A DNA stretch of 64,000 nucleotides from the NCBI GenBank assembly GCA_964579795.1, contig CAZOHM010000004.1, forward strand, positions 1 through 64,000, written 5' to 3'. Each line of letters begins with the position of its first letter. Positions within the stretch are counted from its first letter, which is position 1. The DNA comes from JAEYFP01 sp964579795 (GTDB lineage Bacteria; Bacillota; Clostridia; Lachnospirales; Lachnospiraceae). Below the pieces are notes generated by a model. It saw only the letters and a list, made by a program, of their open reading frames with translations. It searched no databases and was not told the origin of the DNA. The position numbers were made by a program, and so were the translations under genes. Below are positions 41,668 through 49,733 of this stretch, piece after piece.

Positions 41668-42871
41668 TCTGTATCATCCTTCCTGCAACTGTTCCGCTTG
41701 ACCATGCCCATTGCAGATTATATCCACCGCAATCACCATGTATATCAATAATTTCTCCTGCAAAAAACAGTCCATTGATAAGTTTGGATTCAAGCGTCGG
41801 CTTCAACTGTGTTGTATCTACACCGCCACAGCAAATTTGCGCCTCCTGAAATGAATTCACACTATCAATGGGAACTTCGAACTTTTTCATAATAAGTGAA
41901 AGCTTTTCAATCTGTTTACTTGAAAAATTTCCGACTACCGTATTCTGTTTGATTCCACATAATTCAATAAAAAAAGAAGCAAAATTTTTATGTAAGACTC
42001 CTATTAAAAACTCTTCTGCAGTTTTATTAGGGCACATCTGTATTCTGTCCATCAAAAAATGCCGCAGCACTGTGCTGTCCATATCAGGAATAAAATCGAT
42101 TTCAACAATAACCTTCTCTTTCTTATCCAGTGCCATAGAGGCAAGGTAGCTCAGCTGCAGTGTCGGAATCCCTGATAAACCATATCCTGTCAATTGCAGC
42201 TCTCCGCGTTCACTTCCAGCTTTTTTATGATTACAGTAAATCGTCAAGCAGGCTTCTGTTCTAATTCCTGTAAGTCGTTTAAAATACGGTTCCTTTGAAC
42301 GCAGCTGAACTAATGCAGGAAGTGGTTTTCTAATGTGATGTCCAAGACTCTTTGCAAGCTTGTATCCACTTCCATCTGAGCCCGTCTGTGGAGCCGCTTT
42401 TGAACCTGCTGCAATAATTATTCTGTCAAATGAAAAGCATCCCTGATTTGTATCCAGAAAAAATTTGTCTTCTTTATGAATATTCGTCACATTACATTCT
42501 GTTAAAACTATAACACCAAGCCGTTTAAGCTCCATGCGAAGAACCTCAAGTACCGACGACGCCTGTTCACTGTACGGATACAGACAGCCATTTTTATTTT
42601 TTGTATATAGTCCAAGTTTTGTAAAAAATGCAATCGTTTCTTTATAATCAAAGCTTGCGAACACTTCTCCAGCAAACTCACGCTCTGCTCCATGATAATG
42701 TGAAATATGCTGATCAATGTTCGTCAGATTACATCTCCCATTTCCAGTCACAAGTATCTTTTTACCTATACGTTTTTGATGTTCCAATATTGTTACATCA
42801 AATCCATTCTTTGCAGCTGTTATTGCAGCTGTCATTCCTGCGGCGCCACCACCAATAATTCCAACTTTCAT
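41654..42871 (-). CDS. HI0933/YhiN-family flavoprotein (BaiN-like)
   Basis: 405 residues. FAD-binding start VGIIGGGAAGMTAAITAAKN (residues 2-21), GKKILVTGNGRCNLTN near 36-51, and a C-terminal NGLFFAGEIIDIHGDCGGYN block that closes on the FAD. A member (BaiN) has been linked to bile-acid dehydroxylation in gut clostridia, but this family is far broader and nothing in the context supports that function here. It forms a pair with the COG2509 flavoprotein (14-nt overlap). Confidence 0.87.
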   Translation of the reverse strand: MKVGIIGGGAAGMTAAITAAKNGFDVTILEHQKRIGKKILVTGNGRCNLTNIDQHISHYHGAEREFAGEVFASFDYKETIAFFTKLGLYTKNKNGCLYPYSEQASSVLEVLRMELKRLGVIVLTECNVTNIHKEDKFFLDTNQGCFSFDRIIIAAGSKAAPQTGSDGSGYKLAKSLGHHIRKPLPALVQLRSKEPYFKRLTGIRTEACLTIYCNHKKAGSERGELQLTGYGLSGIPTLQLSYLASMALDKKEKVIVEIDFIPDMDSTVLRHFLMDRIQMCPNKTAEEFLIGVLHKNFASFFIELCGIKQNTVVGNFSSKQIEKLSLIMKKFEVPIDSVNSFQEAQICCGGVDTTQLKPTLESKLINGLFFAGEIIDIHGDCGGYNLQWAWSSGTVAGRMIQNVTN

Positions 42872-42895
42872 AGCAGCTTCCTTTCTTTTATTTTA

Positions 42896-43552
42896 TCAGC
42901 TCGAATAGGTTTCAAGAAAATTATACAATTCCTTTGGTGAACGAATATACTTAATCTTAATAATTTCATTCTGTATTTCTTCCGGAAGCGTATCCAATGC
43001 AATGTCCGTATACATGTAAATCGTTTTCTTATCCTTATAATAAACATTCACCATGTTATTTTCAACCATCAAATAGAATGTCTCAGGTATTTCTTCAGGT
43101 TTGAAGGATTTTCTGATTACTACCTTCGAATCAGAAAATGAAATCAGTTGAATATCCACAAGACATGTCAGTTGATCTGCTTCACTTGGATATTTTTCAT
43201 ATTCTTCCAGGTATGTGATAAGTCCCTCTCTTGTAAGTCCAATGTATTCAGAAGGCATTGGCTGCGCTTCCTCATGCAGTTCATAATTAGTAATATCATA
43301 GGTTTCCAGCACATATTTTGTGTACGAGTCTATTCGCATTTCCTCATTTGTATCTGCTAAAACTGTCTCTTGGAATTTTTTGTTACCACTGCCTGTATTA
43401 TCATTTCCATCTGGATTATTCTCAACAATTGATATATATTCTTCCGTAATTGGTTCTGTAATATATTCTGTCACAAAATAATAACTTCCAAAATAAACGC
43501 AGCCAAAAAACAACAGGCATAACAAAAAGCTGAAAATATAGGTTTTTTTCAT
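42896..43552 (-). CDS. Membrane-anchored protein with BofC-like C-terminal domain
   Basis: 218 residues from ATG at 43552 (GGAGG 8 nt upstream; a GTG further up overlaps that site). An N-terminal membrane helix (about 5-24), then an acidic linker (residues 30-60), then a two-part extracytoplasmic domain. The end reads YYKDKKTIYMYTDIALDTLP followed by EEIQNEI and ELYNFLETYSS, a pattern like the C-terminal domain of BofC, which delays sigma-K processing in Bacillus; the N-terminal BofC domain is not clear. A forespore or intermembrane-space role is only inference. It has its own promoter. Confidence 0.7.
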   Translation of the reverse strand: MKKTYIFSFLLCLLFFGCVYFGSYYFVTEYITEPITEEYISIVENNPDGNDNTGSGNKKFQETVLADTNEEMRIDSYTKYVLETYDITNYELHEEAQPMPSEYIGLTREGLITYLEEYEKYPSEADQLTCLVDIQLISFSDSKVVIRKSFKPEEIPETFYLMVENNMVNVYYKDKKTIYMYTDIALDTLPEEIQNEIIKIKYIRSPKELYNFLETYSS

Positions 43553-43602
43553 ATAACATTCCTCCACCTATAGTATCAGCTTTTTCTTTGCGCTTTATTC
43601 AC

Positions 43603-43630
43603 ATTATAACAAATGAATTATTCTCGCCAA
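43603..43630 (-). promoter_or_regulatory. Promoter for the BofC-like gene, overlapping the flippase 3' end
   Basis: On the minus strand TTGGCG (43625-43630) and TATAAT (43603-43608) are 16 nt apart. The -35 lies inside the last codons of the flippase gene. Confidence 0.5.
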
Positions 43631-45289
43631 TCCAGCAAGAATATTACCACCCGGCAAACCTCGAATTTCAGATTCCTTTACACCTCTTAATCGAACAAGA
43701 ATCATAAAGTAAATACATGCACCTATTGCAATAGATATTAACACACTAATTGTCCCTGACAATACTTTCGACAGCAAAAAGTTACTAAGCCATACGAAAA
43801 ATGCCATTACACTAGATGCAATCAATGGAATAATAAATGTTCGTTTAATTTCCTGTCTGTACCGCAAATATTTCTTAATACTGATCCAATTCAGAATACA
43901 CATAATCAACGCAAACATCATACAAGATATAACAACACCATATAATTTCCAGTCAATCACCTGTAAAGTCACATAAAGCACACCTAAATGCAACACTAGT
44001 GCAATCGCTGCATTTCTGACAGGAATTCTCATCTTATCAATTCCCTGTAAAACACCATTTGACAACGTTGACAGTGAATAAAATACTACTGATAAGGAAC
44101 CCATTCGTAGAAGCCGGGCCGGAAGTTCCACTTCTCCGGAAAACAACATAGAAACGATTGGACCACCTAAAACGCTCAATCCCGCAGCACATGGAATTGC
44201 CAGTATCATAGTAAATCTTGTTGCAGTTTTAACCTTATGTCGAGCAAGACGCATTTCCTCCTGCTCCACGCATGCCGTTAAGGAAGGCATCATTGAAGAA
44301 CAGATTGCACTGGCGAGTGCAATTGGAACATTCGTCAAGACTCTGTATTTTGTCGAAAAGATTCCCCATAAGGCTGCCTTTTGTTCTCCTAATCCTTTAT
44401 CCGTCATAATATGATTAAATATACTCTGATCAAGTGTATCACTGATATTATATATCGTTGTACTTAAAATTACAGGCAAAATTGTCAAAATCAGTACTTT
44501 AAATACCTTTCCATACGAATCAACAAACCTTGTCGAATCTTTTTTAGCATTATGACTCATTGTACGGTTATCGATAAGTAACATAATAGCAAGAACGATC
44601 AAACCAGCTGCCGCCCCTGCACCTGTACCGAATGTGCCACCGGCTGCCCCATATGCAGACGCATATGCATCATCACGCAGCATGGATGCAACTTTTGTTC
44701 CATATTCAAATAAATATACTGCTGCAGCGATGCTGACTACAGCATTTACAATTTGTTCAATCAACTGTGATATAGCTGTTGGCATCATTGTGCCAAGCCC
44801 TTGAAAATATCCTCTGATGACACCCATAATTGCAACAACAAGTAATGTTGGTGCAAGTACCTGCAGTGCAATTGCGCTCTTTGGCAAATTCATTATTTTG
44901 TCAGAAAGAAAATCTGCTCCAAAAAAAACAATCAGGCAGGTTATCCCTCCTGAAAATAATGCAAATAATAATGCACCATGGTATATCTTACGTGCATTTT
45001 TATACTGTCCTTTCGCTGCTCTTGCTGCAACAAGCTTTGAAACCGCTACTGGCAGGCTATATGAAGAAATAATCAACATTATTGAATAAATCTGAAATGC
45101 TGCAGAGTAATATCCCATACCAGCATCTCCGATTGTCTTTTGTAATGGTACTCTATATACAAGACCAATCAATCTTGAAATAATACCTGTTACTGCAAGT
45201 ATACCACCTTGTACTATAAAATTAGAATGTTTGCTCTCCCTATTTGCCATTCCCGTCATGTATCCTATCTGTATGCCGTTCTTTATCAT
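43604..45289 (-). CDS. Polysaccharide/lipid flippase of the MOP superfamily (SpoVB/MurJ-like)
   Basis: 561 residues, about fourteen hydrophobic segments. It begins with FIVQGGILAVTGIISRLIGL and VPLQKTIGDAGMGYYSAAFQ, the family start; the C-terminal half has ISDTLDQSIFNHIM and SLTACVEQEE. Relatives move lipid-linked sugars (lipid II, or polymer precursors) across the membrane; SpoVB is the sporulation form. Which cargo is not visible. The first ATG overlaps ybeY by 4 nt; two later ATGs (45259, 45250) begin nearer the conserved region. The gene directly follows ybeY in the transcript. Confidence 0.85.
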   Translation of the reverse strand: MIKNGIQIGYMTGMANRESKHSNFIVQGGILAVTGIISRLIGLVYRVPLQKTIGDAGMGYYSAAFQIYSIMLIISSYSLPVAVSKLVAARAAKGQYKNARKIYHGALLFALFSGGITCLIVFFGADFLSDKIMNLPKSAIALQVLAPTLLVVAIMGVIRGYFQGLGTMMPTAISQLIEQIVNAVVSIAAAVYLFEYGTKVASMLRDDAYASAYGAAGGTFGTGAGAAAGLIVLAIMLLIDNRTMSHNAKKDSTRFVDSYGKVFKVLILTILPVILSTTIYNISDTLDQSIFNHIMTDKGLGEQKAALWGIFSTKYRVLTNVPIALASAICSSMMPSLTACVEQEEMRLARHKVKTATRFTMILAIPCAAGLSVLGGPIVSMLFSGEVELPARLLRMGSLSVVFYSLSTLSNGVLQGIDKMRIPVRNAAIALVLHLGVLYVTLQVIDWKLYGVVISCMMFALIMCILNWISIKKYLRYRQEIKRTFIIPLIASSVMAFFVWLSNFLLSKVLSGTISVLISIAIGACIYFMILVRLRGVKESEIRGLPGGNILAGLARIIHLL

Positions 45290-45780
45290 CTCGGAATTCC
45301 AAGTATTTTCATCAATGTTTTTTGTTTTGATTCCATTACTGTTCTGTCATCAGCTTCAATATGGTCATACCCAATTAAGTGTAGCATACTATGTACAATT
45401 AGAAAAGCAAATTCTCTTTTCGTACTATGCCCATATTCCTTTGCCTGTTCAATAATTTTATCCTGGGAAATTACAATATCGCCCAGTAACAATTCTCCTG
45501 TATCCGGATCAAAACAATCTTCCTGCTCTTCAATTTTTGTGAAATCAGCAGGATGTTCATACTCGGCCATAGGAAAAGACAGAACATCTGTCGGCCTGTC
45601 CACCTGTCTATTCTGCATATTTATTTCATGAATTGCTTCATTATCAGTAATTAATAAATTAACAGCTGTTTCATAGGGACATTTTGCATCACAAAGCACC
45701 ACCTCTACAACTTCTCTATATAAAGCTTCATAGGAAAAATCCAATTTGTTGTCTACCTCTGATTCGAAATTACATGTCAT
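45286..45780 (-). CDS. ybeY: Endoribonuclease YbeY
   Basis: 164 residues. The zinc site HSMLHLIGYDH (HxxxHxxxxxH) is intact near the C-terminus. Preceding blocks NRQVDRPTDVLSFPM and LLLGDIVIS are typical. YbeY takes part in 16S 3'-end maturation and ribosome quality control. The yqfC-yqfD-phoH-ybeY order is close to the Bacillus order. It overlaps phoH and the flippase gene by 4 nt each. Confidence 0.95.
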   Translation of the reverse strand: MTCNFESEVDNKLDFSYEALYREVVEVVLCDAKCPYETAVNLLITDNEAIHEINMQNRQVDRPTDVLSFPMAEYEHPADFTKIEEQEDCFDPDTGELLLGDIVISQDKIIEQAKEYGHSTKREFAFLIVHSMLHLIGYDHIEADDRTVMESKQKTLMKILGIPR

Positions 45781-46820
45781 CGTTCTGTACGTTTTCCTTT
45801 CATTTTTCTATATTGTTTATGATTTGCAGACGACATCATTTGAGTCTGCTGCCTTGTCTGCTTTTCTTCATAATCTTCATAAGCCTTTACAATTTTTTGT
45901 ACAAGCGGATGTCTAACTACATCCTTGCTTGTCAGTGTACAAAATCCAACATCCTCAATTTTTCCAAGCACACGTAATGCCATATCCAGACCAGATACAG
46001 TATTAGGGGCTAAATCCTTTTGTGTACTGTCACCTGTTACTACGACTTTAGAACCAAATCCAATTCTTGTCAGAAACATCTTCATTTGTGCCGGTGTCGT
46101 ATTCTGTGCTTCATCAAGTATGATATACGCATTATCCAAAGTCCTGCCTCTCATATATGCCAAAGGTGCAACTTCAATTAATCCCTTCTCCATATTCTTC
46201 TGAAAGCTCTCCGCACCCATTATCTGATATAAGGCATCATAAAGAGGCCTAAGATACGGATCAACTTTACTTTGCAAATCACCTGGAAGAAATCCAAGCT
46301 TCTCTCCTGCCTCTATTGCTGGTCGTGTCAAAATAATTCTTCCCACTTCATCATTCTTAAACGCAGTAATTGCCATTGCCATTGCAAGATAAGTTTTCCC
46401 GGTTCCGGCCGGTCCTGTCCCAAAAACAATCATTTTCTTTCGAATTGCATCAACATATTCTTTTTGTCCAAGTGTTTTTGGCTTAACAGGTTTTCCTGAC
46501 ATAGTATGGCAAATCAAATCTTGATCAATAGTAAGAACAGCATCCTGTTTTTCTTCCATCAGCATTGCAATTGTATAGTCAACATTCTGCTCATGAATTA
46601 CATTTCCTCGTCTGGACAATTCCTGAAGCTGTGTAAGAACTATGGCCGCCTTATCAGTTTGTTGTTCCAGTCCAATGATTTTTATTCCATCATTTCGATC
46701 CACTATTGTCACCTGAAATGATCTCTCGATTTTCTTCAAATACTCATCAAATGCACCATATATATTTTTAGCGTGTTCCGGTTCAATCATCATGACACGC
46801 TCCGTGATTCCATCTTTCAT
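45777..46820 (-). CDS. phoH: PhoH-like ATPase
   Basis: 347 residues. A KH-like N-terminal domain (about 1-100), then a PhoH P-loop domain: Walker A FGTGPAGTGKTYLAMAMAI near 133-151 and Walker B AYIILDEAQNTTPAQMKMFL. PhoH proteins are predicted RNA-linked ATPases/helicases, often with ybeY. The C-terminal 40 residues are Gln-, Lys- and Arg-rich. The start overlaps the yqfD stop by 4 nt (ATGA). Confidence 0.94.
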   Translation of the reverse strand: MKDGITERVMMIEPEHAKNIYGAFDEYLKKIERSFQVTIVDRNDGIKIIGLEQQTDKAAIVLTQLQELSRRGNVIHEQNVDYTIAMLMEEKQDAVLTIDQDLICHTMSGKPVKPKTLGQKEYVDAIRKKMIVFGTGPAGTGKTYLAMAMAITAFKNDEVGRIILTRPAIEAGEKLGFLPGDLQSKVDPYLRPLYDALYQIMGAESFQKNMEKGLIEVAPLAYMRGRTLDNAYIILDEAQNTTPAQMKMFLTRIGFGSKVVVTGDSTQKDLAPNTVSGLDMALRVLGKIEDVGFCTLTSKDVVRHPLVQKIVKAYEDYEEKQTRQQTQMMSSANHKQYRKMKGKRTER

Positions 46821-48049
46821 AGAGTTTCCTGCCTTTCATTGTTTTCTACAATCATACTAATTACCCCTTCAGCAGTTCCATCTGTTTCCATAATCTTTAT
46901 TGTAACATTATTTTCTATGATTTGTATCCCTTTTTCTACTAATTTATCGACAAACCTGTTCATTTCATTTTCAAGAAGCGCTGTAAGCTGCTCATCCGAA
47001 TATGATGTTTTTGTGTGTAAGCATTCATAGACTGTTTTATTTGCATATAATACTCTTTTTTGAAACAGTGCGGCAACTGAATTTTCGTTCCAGACACTTA
47101 TACAATTGTACTTTTCATATGGATTAGTCCGCTCCGATTGAATTCTATAATTCCCCAATATAAAATCCATGCTTTTTACATAGTTCCCTGAATAATATTC
47201 TTTAATATAATCTCGTTTCAATACGTTTCTATACATATACTTTGTTTCAATTTCAATATCTGCATCCGGCTTTACATATTCAATTTTTTGAACCTCCATT
47301 GCATCATTTTGAATCGGAATTCCCCCAGATACAAGCATATCTCCTTTATTTACTTCCATATCAGAAGTAACAAGTGGTATTCCGTTTCTTGTAACAATAT
47401 TCCTAACAATTCCTGTATAATTGCTAAAAATGTTTTCAGACAGACTCACATTACTGCCATGAGTGTTACTACCATCAGATAAATTTCCTGTATATGCATC
47501 CGGCAGTGGCTGTATTAAGTTTTCATTCATTTCCAAAACCAGACGGACTCCATCTATTTTAACTGAGACCCAGGTAATCTGCGGAAAACTGGCTCGTATT
47601 GTTTTCTCAATATCTTCACATATGATTTTATTCTTTGCGATTCCGGTTACTATCTGTTGCTCAGCTAAAAAATCATACAAAAGATCATTCGTTACAATTT
47701 GATTTCCTTTTAGCTCGATTTCCCAAATAAAACAAGACACATACCAAAGCATTAATGCACAAATCAGTAAACCAGCTTGAAATGCTCTGTGTTTTCTATA
47801 CCTATACATCAAAAAAGGAAAACCCCTTCTTTCCAGAACTCGTATTCTTGTACGTGTTTTACGTGCAACCGGACGCAGGCAAAAGAAACCTTTAATAGAA
47901 ATATTCATTTCATATCTGTCAGTTGTTCGAATTACATTCCAAAGTAAAAGATTCTGACTGGTACACAAATTCATAAACCGTTCAGGTGCAAAACCATAAA
48001 CCGATATTCTGACATATCCCTTCAAATAACGTATCAGGCAAAGTATCAA
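46817..48049 (-). CDS. yqfD: Sporulation protein YqfD
   Basis: 410 residues. YqfD is a sporulation membrane protein, expressed under sigma-E in Bacillus with yqfC. The N-terminal part (YLKGYVRISVYGFAPERFMN) and basic region (RKTRTRIRVLERRGFPFLMY) lead to one membrane helix (about 88-108). The rest is extracytoplasmic, with SFPQITWVSVKIDGVRLVLE, the conserved YqfD core. The start is TTG at 48049 behind AGGA; no ATG lies near. It directly follows yqfC (8 nt). Confidence 0.88.
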   Translation of the reverse strand: MILCLIRYLKGYVRISVYGFAPERFMNLCTSQNLLLWNVIRTTDRYEMNISIKGFFCLRPVARKTRTRIRVLERRGFPFLMYRYRKHRAFQAGLLICALMLWYVSCFIWEIELKGNQIVTNDLLYDFLAEQQIVTGIAKNKIICEDIEKTIRASFPQITWVSVKIDGVRLVLEMNENLIQPLPDAYTGNLSDGSNTHGSNVSLSENIFSNYTGIVRNIVTRNGIPLVTSDMEVNKGDMLVSGGIPIQNDAMEVQKIEYVKPDADIEIETKYMYRNVLKRDYIKEYYSGNYVKSMDFILGNYRIQSERTNPYEKYNCISVWNENSVAALFQKRVLYANKTVYECLHTKTSYSDEQLTALLENEMNRFVDKLVEKGIQIIENNVTIKIMETDGTAEGVISMIVENNERQETL

Positions 48050-48057
48050 CGAAAATC

Positions 48058-48360
48058 CTACCTTTCATATTTTAGACTTTGGATTTCACCACTTATTTTC
48101 ATTTCTTCGCTTGTATAGTATTCAATCTTCAGTCTACTGCCTGATATTCTAAGCAGACACGTTTTTGTCGATATGGAAATTATACTATCTGTATACTCCA
48201 GAATTCCCCTGTAGTTTTCAATATACATTTCTTGATATCCCGTAATAGAAACAATGGCAGAACCCAGAATTAAATCTTTTGGAAAATTCAAGGATTCTAC
48301 CATGTTGTATTTCATATTCTTTTTCATTGAAGCCTGCCGGCTTTTTTCTTTTCTTTTCAT
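48058..48360 (-). CDS. yqfC: Sporulation protein YqfC
   Basis: 100 residues if started at 48360. The YqfC core is clear: ESLNFPKDLILGSAIVSITG, QEMYIENYRGILEYTD, and a C-terminal GSRLKIEYYTSEEMKISGEI. YqfC and YqfD are a conserved sporulation pair. The ATG at 48360 has no ribosome site and lies inside a perfect 12-bp inverted repeat; an internal ATG at 48327 follows GGCAGG by 5-6 nt and would give 89 residues without the basic tail. I keep the longer form but am unsure. Confidence 0.83.
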   Translation of the reverse strand: MKRKEKSRQASMKKNMKYNMVESLNFPKDLILGSAIVSITGYQEMYIENYRGILEYTDSIISISTKTCLLRISGSRLKIEYYTSEEMKISGEIQSLKYER

Positions 48361-48382
48361 GTTTATCTATATGAAAAGAAAA
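48349..48382 (-). repeat. Perfect 12-bp inverted repeat covering the yqfC start codon
   Basis: TTTTCTTTTCAT (48349-48360) and ATGAAAAGAAAA (48371-48382) are exact reverse complements around a 10-nt centre. On the minus-strand mRNA the first ATG of yqfC is the beginning of the 3' arm. There is no T run after it, so it is not a terminator. Confidence 0.7.
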
Positions 48383-48398
48383 CAAGTCCTATTCGACT

Positions 48399-48878
48399 TT
48401 ATTTATGATATGGTTCATGATTTATGATTCGAAAGCTGCGATAAATTTGTTCTAACAACAGAACACGCATCAATTGATGAGGAAATGTCATTTTAGAAAA
48501 ACTGAGTTTTATATCAGCCCGTTTGGAAACAGAAGTGTGTAAGCCAAGTGAACCACCAATCACAAACTGAATGTCGCTACACCCCGAAAGCGAAATGCGT
48601 TCAATTTCTTGTGATAAATCGACAGAATCCATCATTCTTCCACTAATTTCAAGTGTAATCACGACTGAACCGGTTTTAATACTTCGAAGAATTCTTTCAC
48701 CTTCCAAAAGCTTGACCTTCTCATCCAGAGACAATCCCTGCTTATCCGGTGTCTTTTCATCAATAACCTCAATAATTCTTAACTTACAATATTTCGTTAA
48801 CCGCTTGGAATACTCAGAAACTGCGTCTTTCCAATACGCCTCCTTCAGCTTTCCAACACAAATTATATCAATGTTCAT
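48399..48878 (-). CDS. rlmH: 23S rRNA pseudouridine-1915 N3-methyltransferase RlmH
   Basis: 159 residues from ATG at 48878 (ACGGAG upstream); an extension to 48929 is not family-like. It starts MNIDIICVGKLKEAYWKDAV; the SPOUT trefoil knot shows FVIGGSLGLHTSV and LSFSKMTFPHQLMRVLLLEQ, followed by IYRSFRIINHEPYHK, the normal RlmH end. It methylates pseudouridine 1915 in helix 69. It overlaps the 3' end of the zinc-ribbon gene by 11 nt. Confidence 0.96.
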   Translation of the reverse strand: MNIDIICVGKLKEAYWKDAVSEYSKRLTKYCKLRIIEVIDEKTPDKQGLSLDEKVKLLEGERILRSIKTGSVVITLEISGRMMDSVDLSQEIERISLSGCSDIQFVIGGSLGLHTSVSKRADIKLSFSKMTFPHQLMRVLLLEQIYRSFRIINHEPYHK

Positions 48879-49719
48879 AAATCTCCGTATACAAATCATC
48901 AATTGTTTTTTCAAGAAACGATGGTTCAATATCGCCGAACTGTTCCCGAAGCTTCTGATTCATAAATTCTATCCGTTTAAAATACCTAACCTCTTCAGCA
49001 AGCTCATTATTCTGTGCAAGTCCTGCTGCAGTATCCAGTGATTCTCTCGTATACTGTCCAAGAAAAAACTTTAGAATATCTTCTGTTTTCTGCTCTTCAG
49101 CTGAAGCCATGGAAGCATATTTTCTGGAATCCACAAATGACTTAATACCAATTGCGATAAAAATGCAGAACATCACAAGCATCGTAATAAAAGAAATCAT
49201 CCGGATATTTGGTGCTAAGGAAACCGGAATAATTCCAGTTAAAATTAAAATAATCGCAATAATACCAAGCACACCTGCAAATAGCAACGCATATGCAGAT
49301 GAACGATAATTTTCTGCCTTTTCTGACGCTTTAACAAAAACTGCACCTTTTCCAGTCTGACATTGTGCTTCTTTCTGTTCAGTGTCCTGTAAATCATCCA
49401 CTTCTTTAGTCTTCTTTGCCTGTTCTTTCGAAAAAACGCTCGTCAAACGTTCTGCCAGGCGCAGCTCTTCTTCGTTAATCTCAATGAACCAGCTTTCTGT
49501 TTCAGGTACTGTTTCATCATTTCGAAGATTGACAAACGAAACACCACCAAATTCAAGAAAACTTGCAAGCTGCTCCATTTCATCTTTCTCACCAAAAATA
49601 TATTTTACAACCTGTTGATTCTTAATTTGATCCAAAGACTCCACAAGTATTGCATTGCAATCACTGCAAACAGATATTCCAGCTTTATATTCATTTTTAC
49701 AATTTGGACACCAAGGCAT
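48868..49719 (-). CDS. Zinc-ribbon membrane protein with a DUF2007-like region
   Basis: 283 residues. An N-terminal zinc ribbon (CPNCKNEYKAGISVCSDC, residues 4-21) is followed by a small domain of about 60 residues (EMEQLASFLEFGGVSFVNLR) that resembles DUF2007 signal-transduction domains. A charged linker leads to two membrane helices (about 152-172 and 178-200), then a helical C-terminal domain. The topology puts both ends in the cytoplasm. Function unknown. It follows nfnB by 14 nt and ends inside rlmH. Confidence 0.75.
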   Translation of the reverse strand: MPWCPNCKNEYKAGISVCSDCNAILVESLDQIKNQQVVKYIFGEKDEMEQLASFLEFGGVSFVNLRNDETVPETESWFIEINEEELRLAERLTSVFSKEQAKKTKEVDDLQDTEQKEAQCQTGKGAVFVKASEKAENYRSSAYALLFAGVLGIIAIILILTGIIPVSLAPNIRMISFITMLVMFCIFIAIGIKSFVDSRKYASMASAEEQKTEDILKFFLGQYTRESLDTAAGLAQNNELAEEVRYFKRIEFMNQKLREQFGDIEPSFLEKTIDDLYTEIYEH

Positions 49720-49733
49720 ATGATTCCCTCACT

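Noticed and set aside
41654..42871. Assigning a bile-acid dehydroxylation role from BaiN similarity
   Set aside because: The HI0933/YhiN family is broad and no bai operon gene lies nearby.
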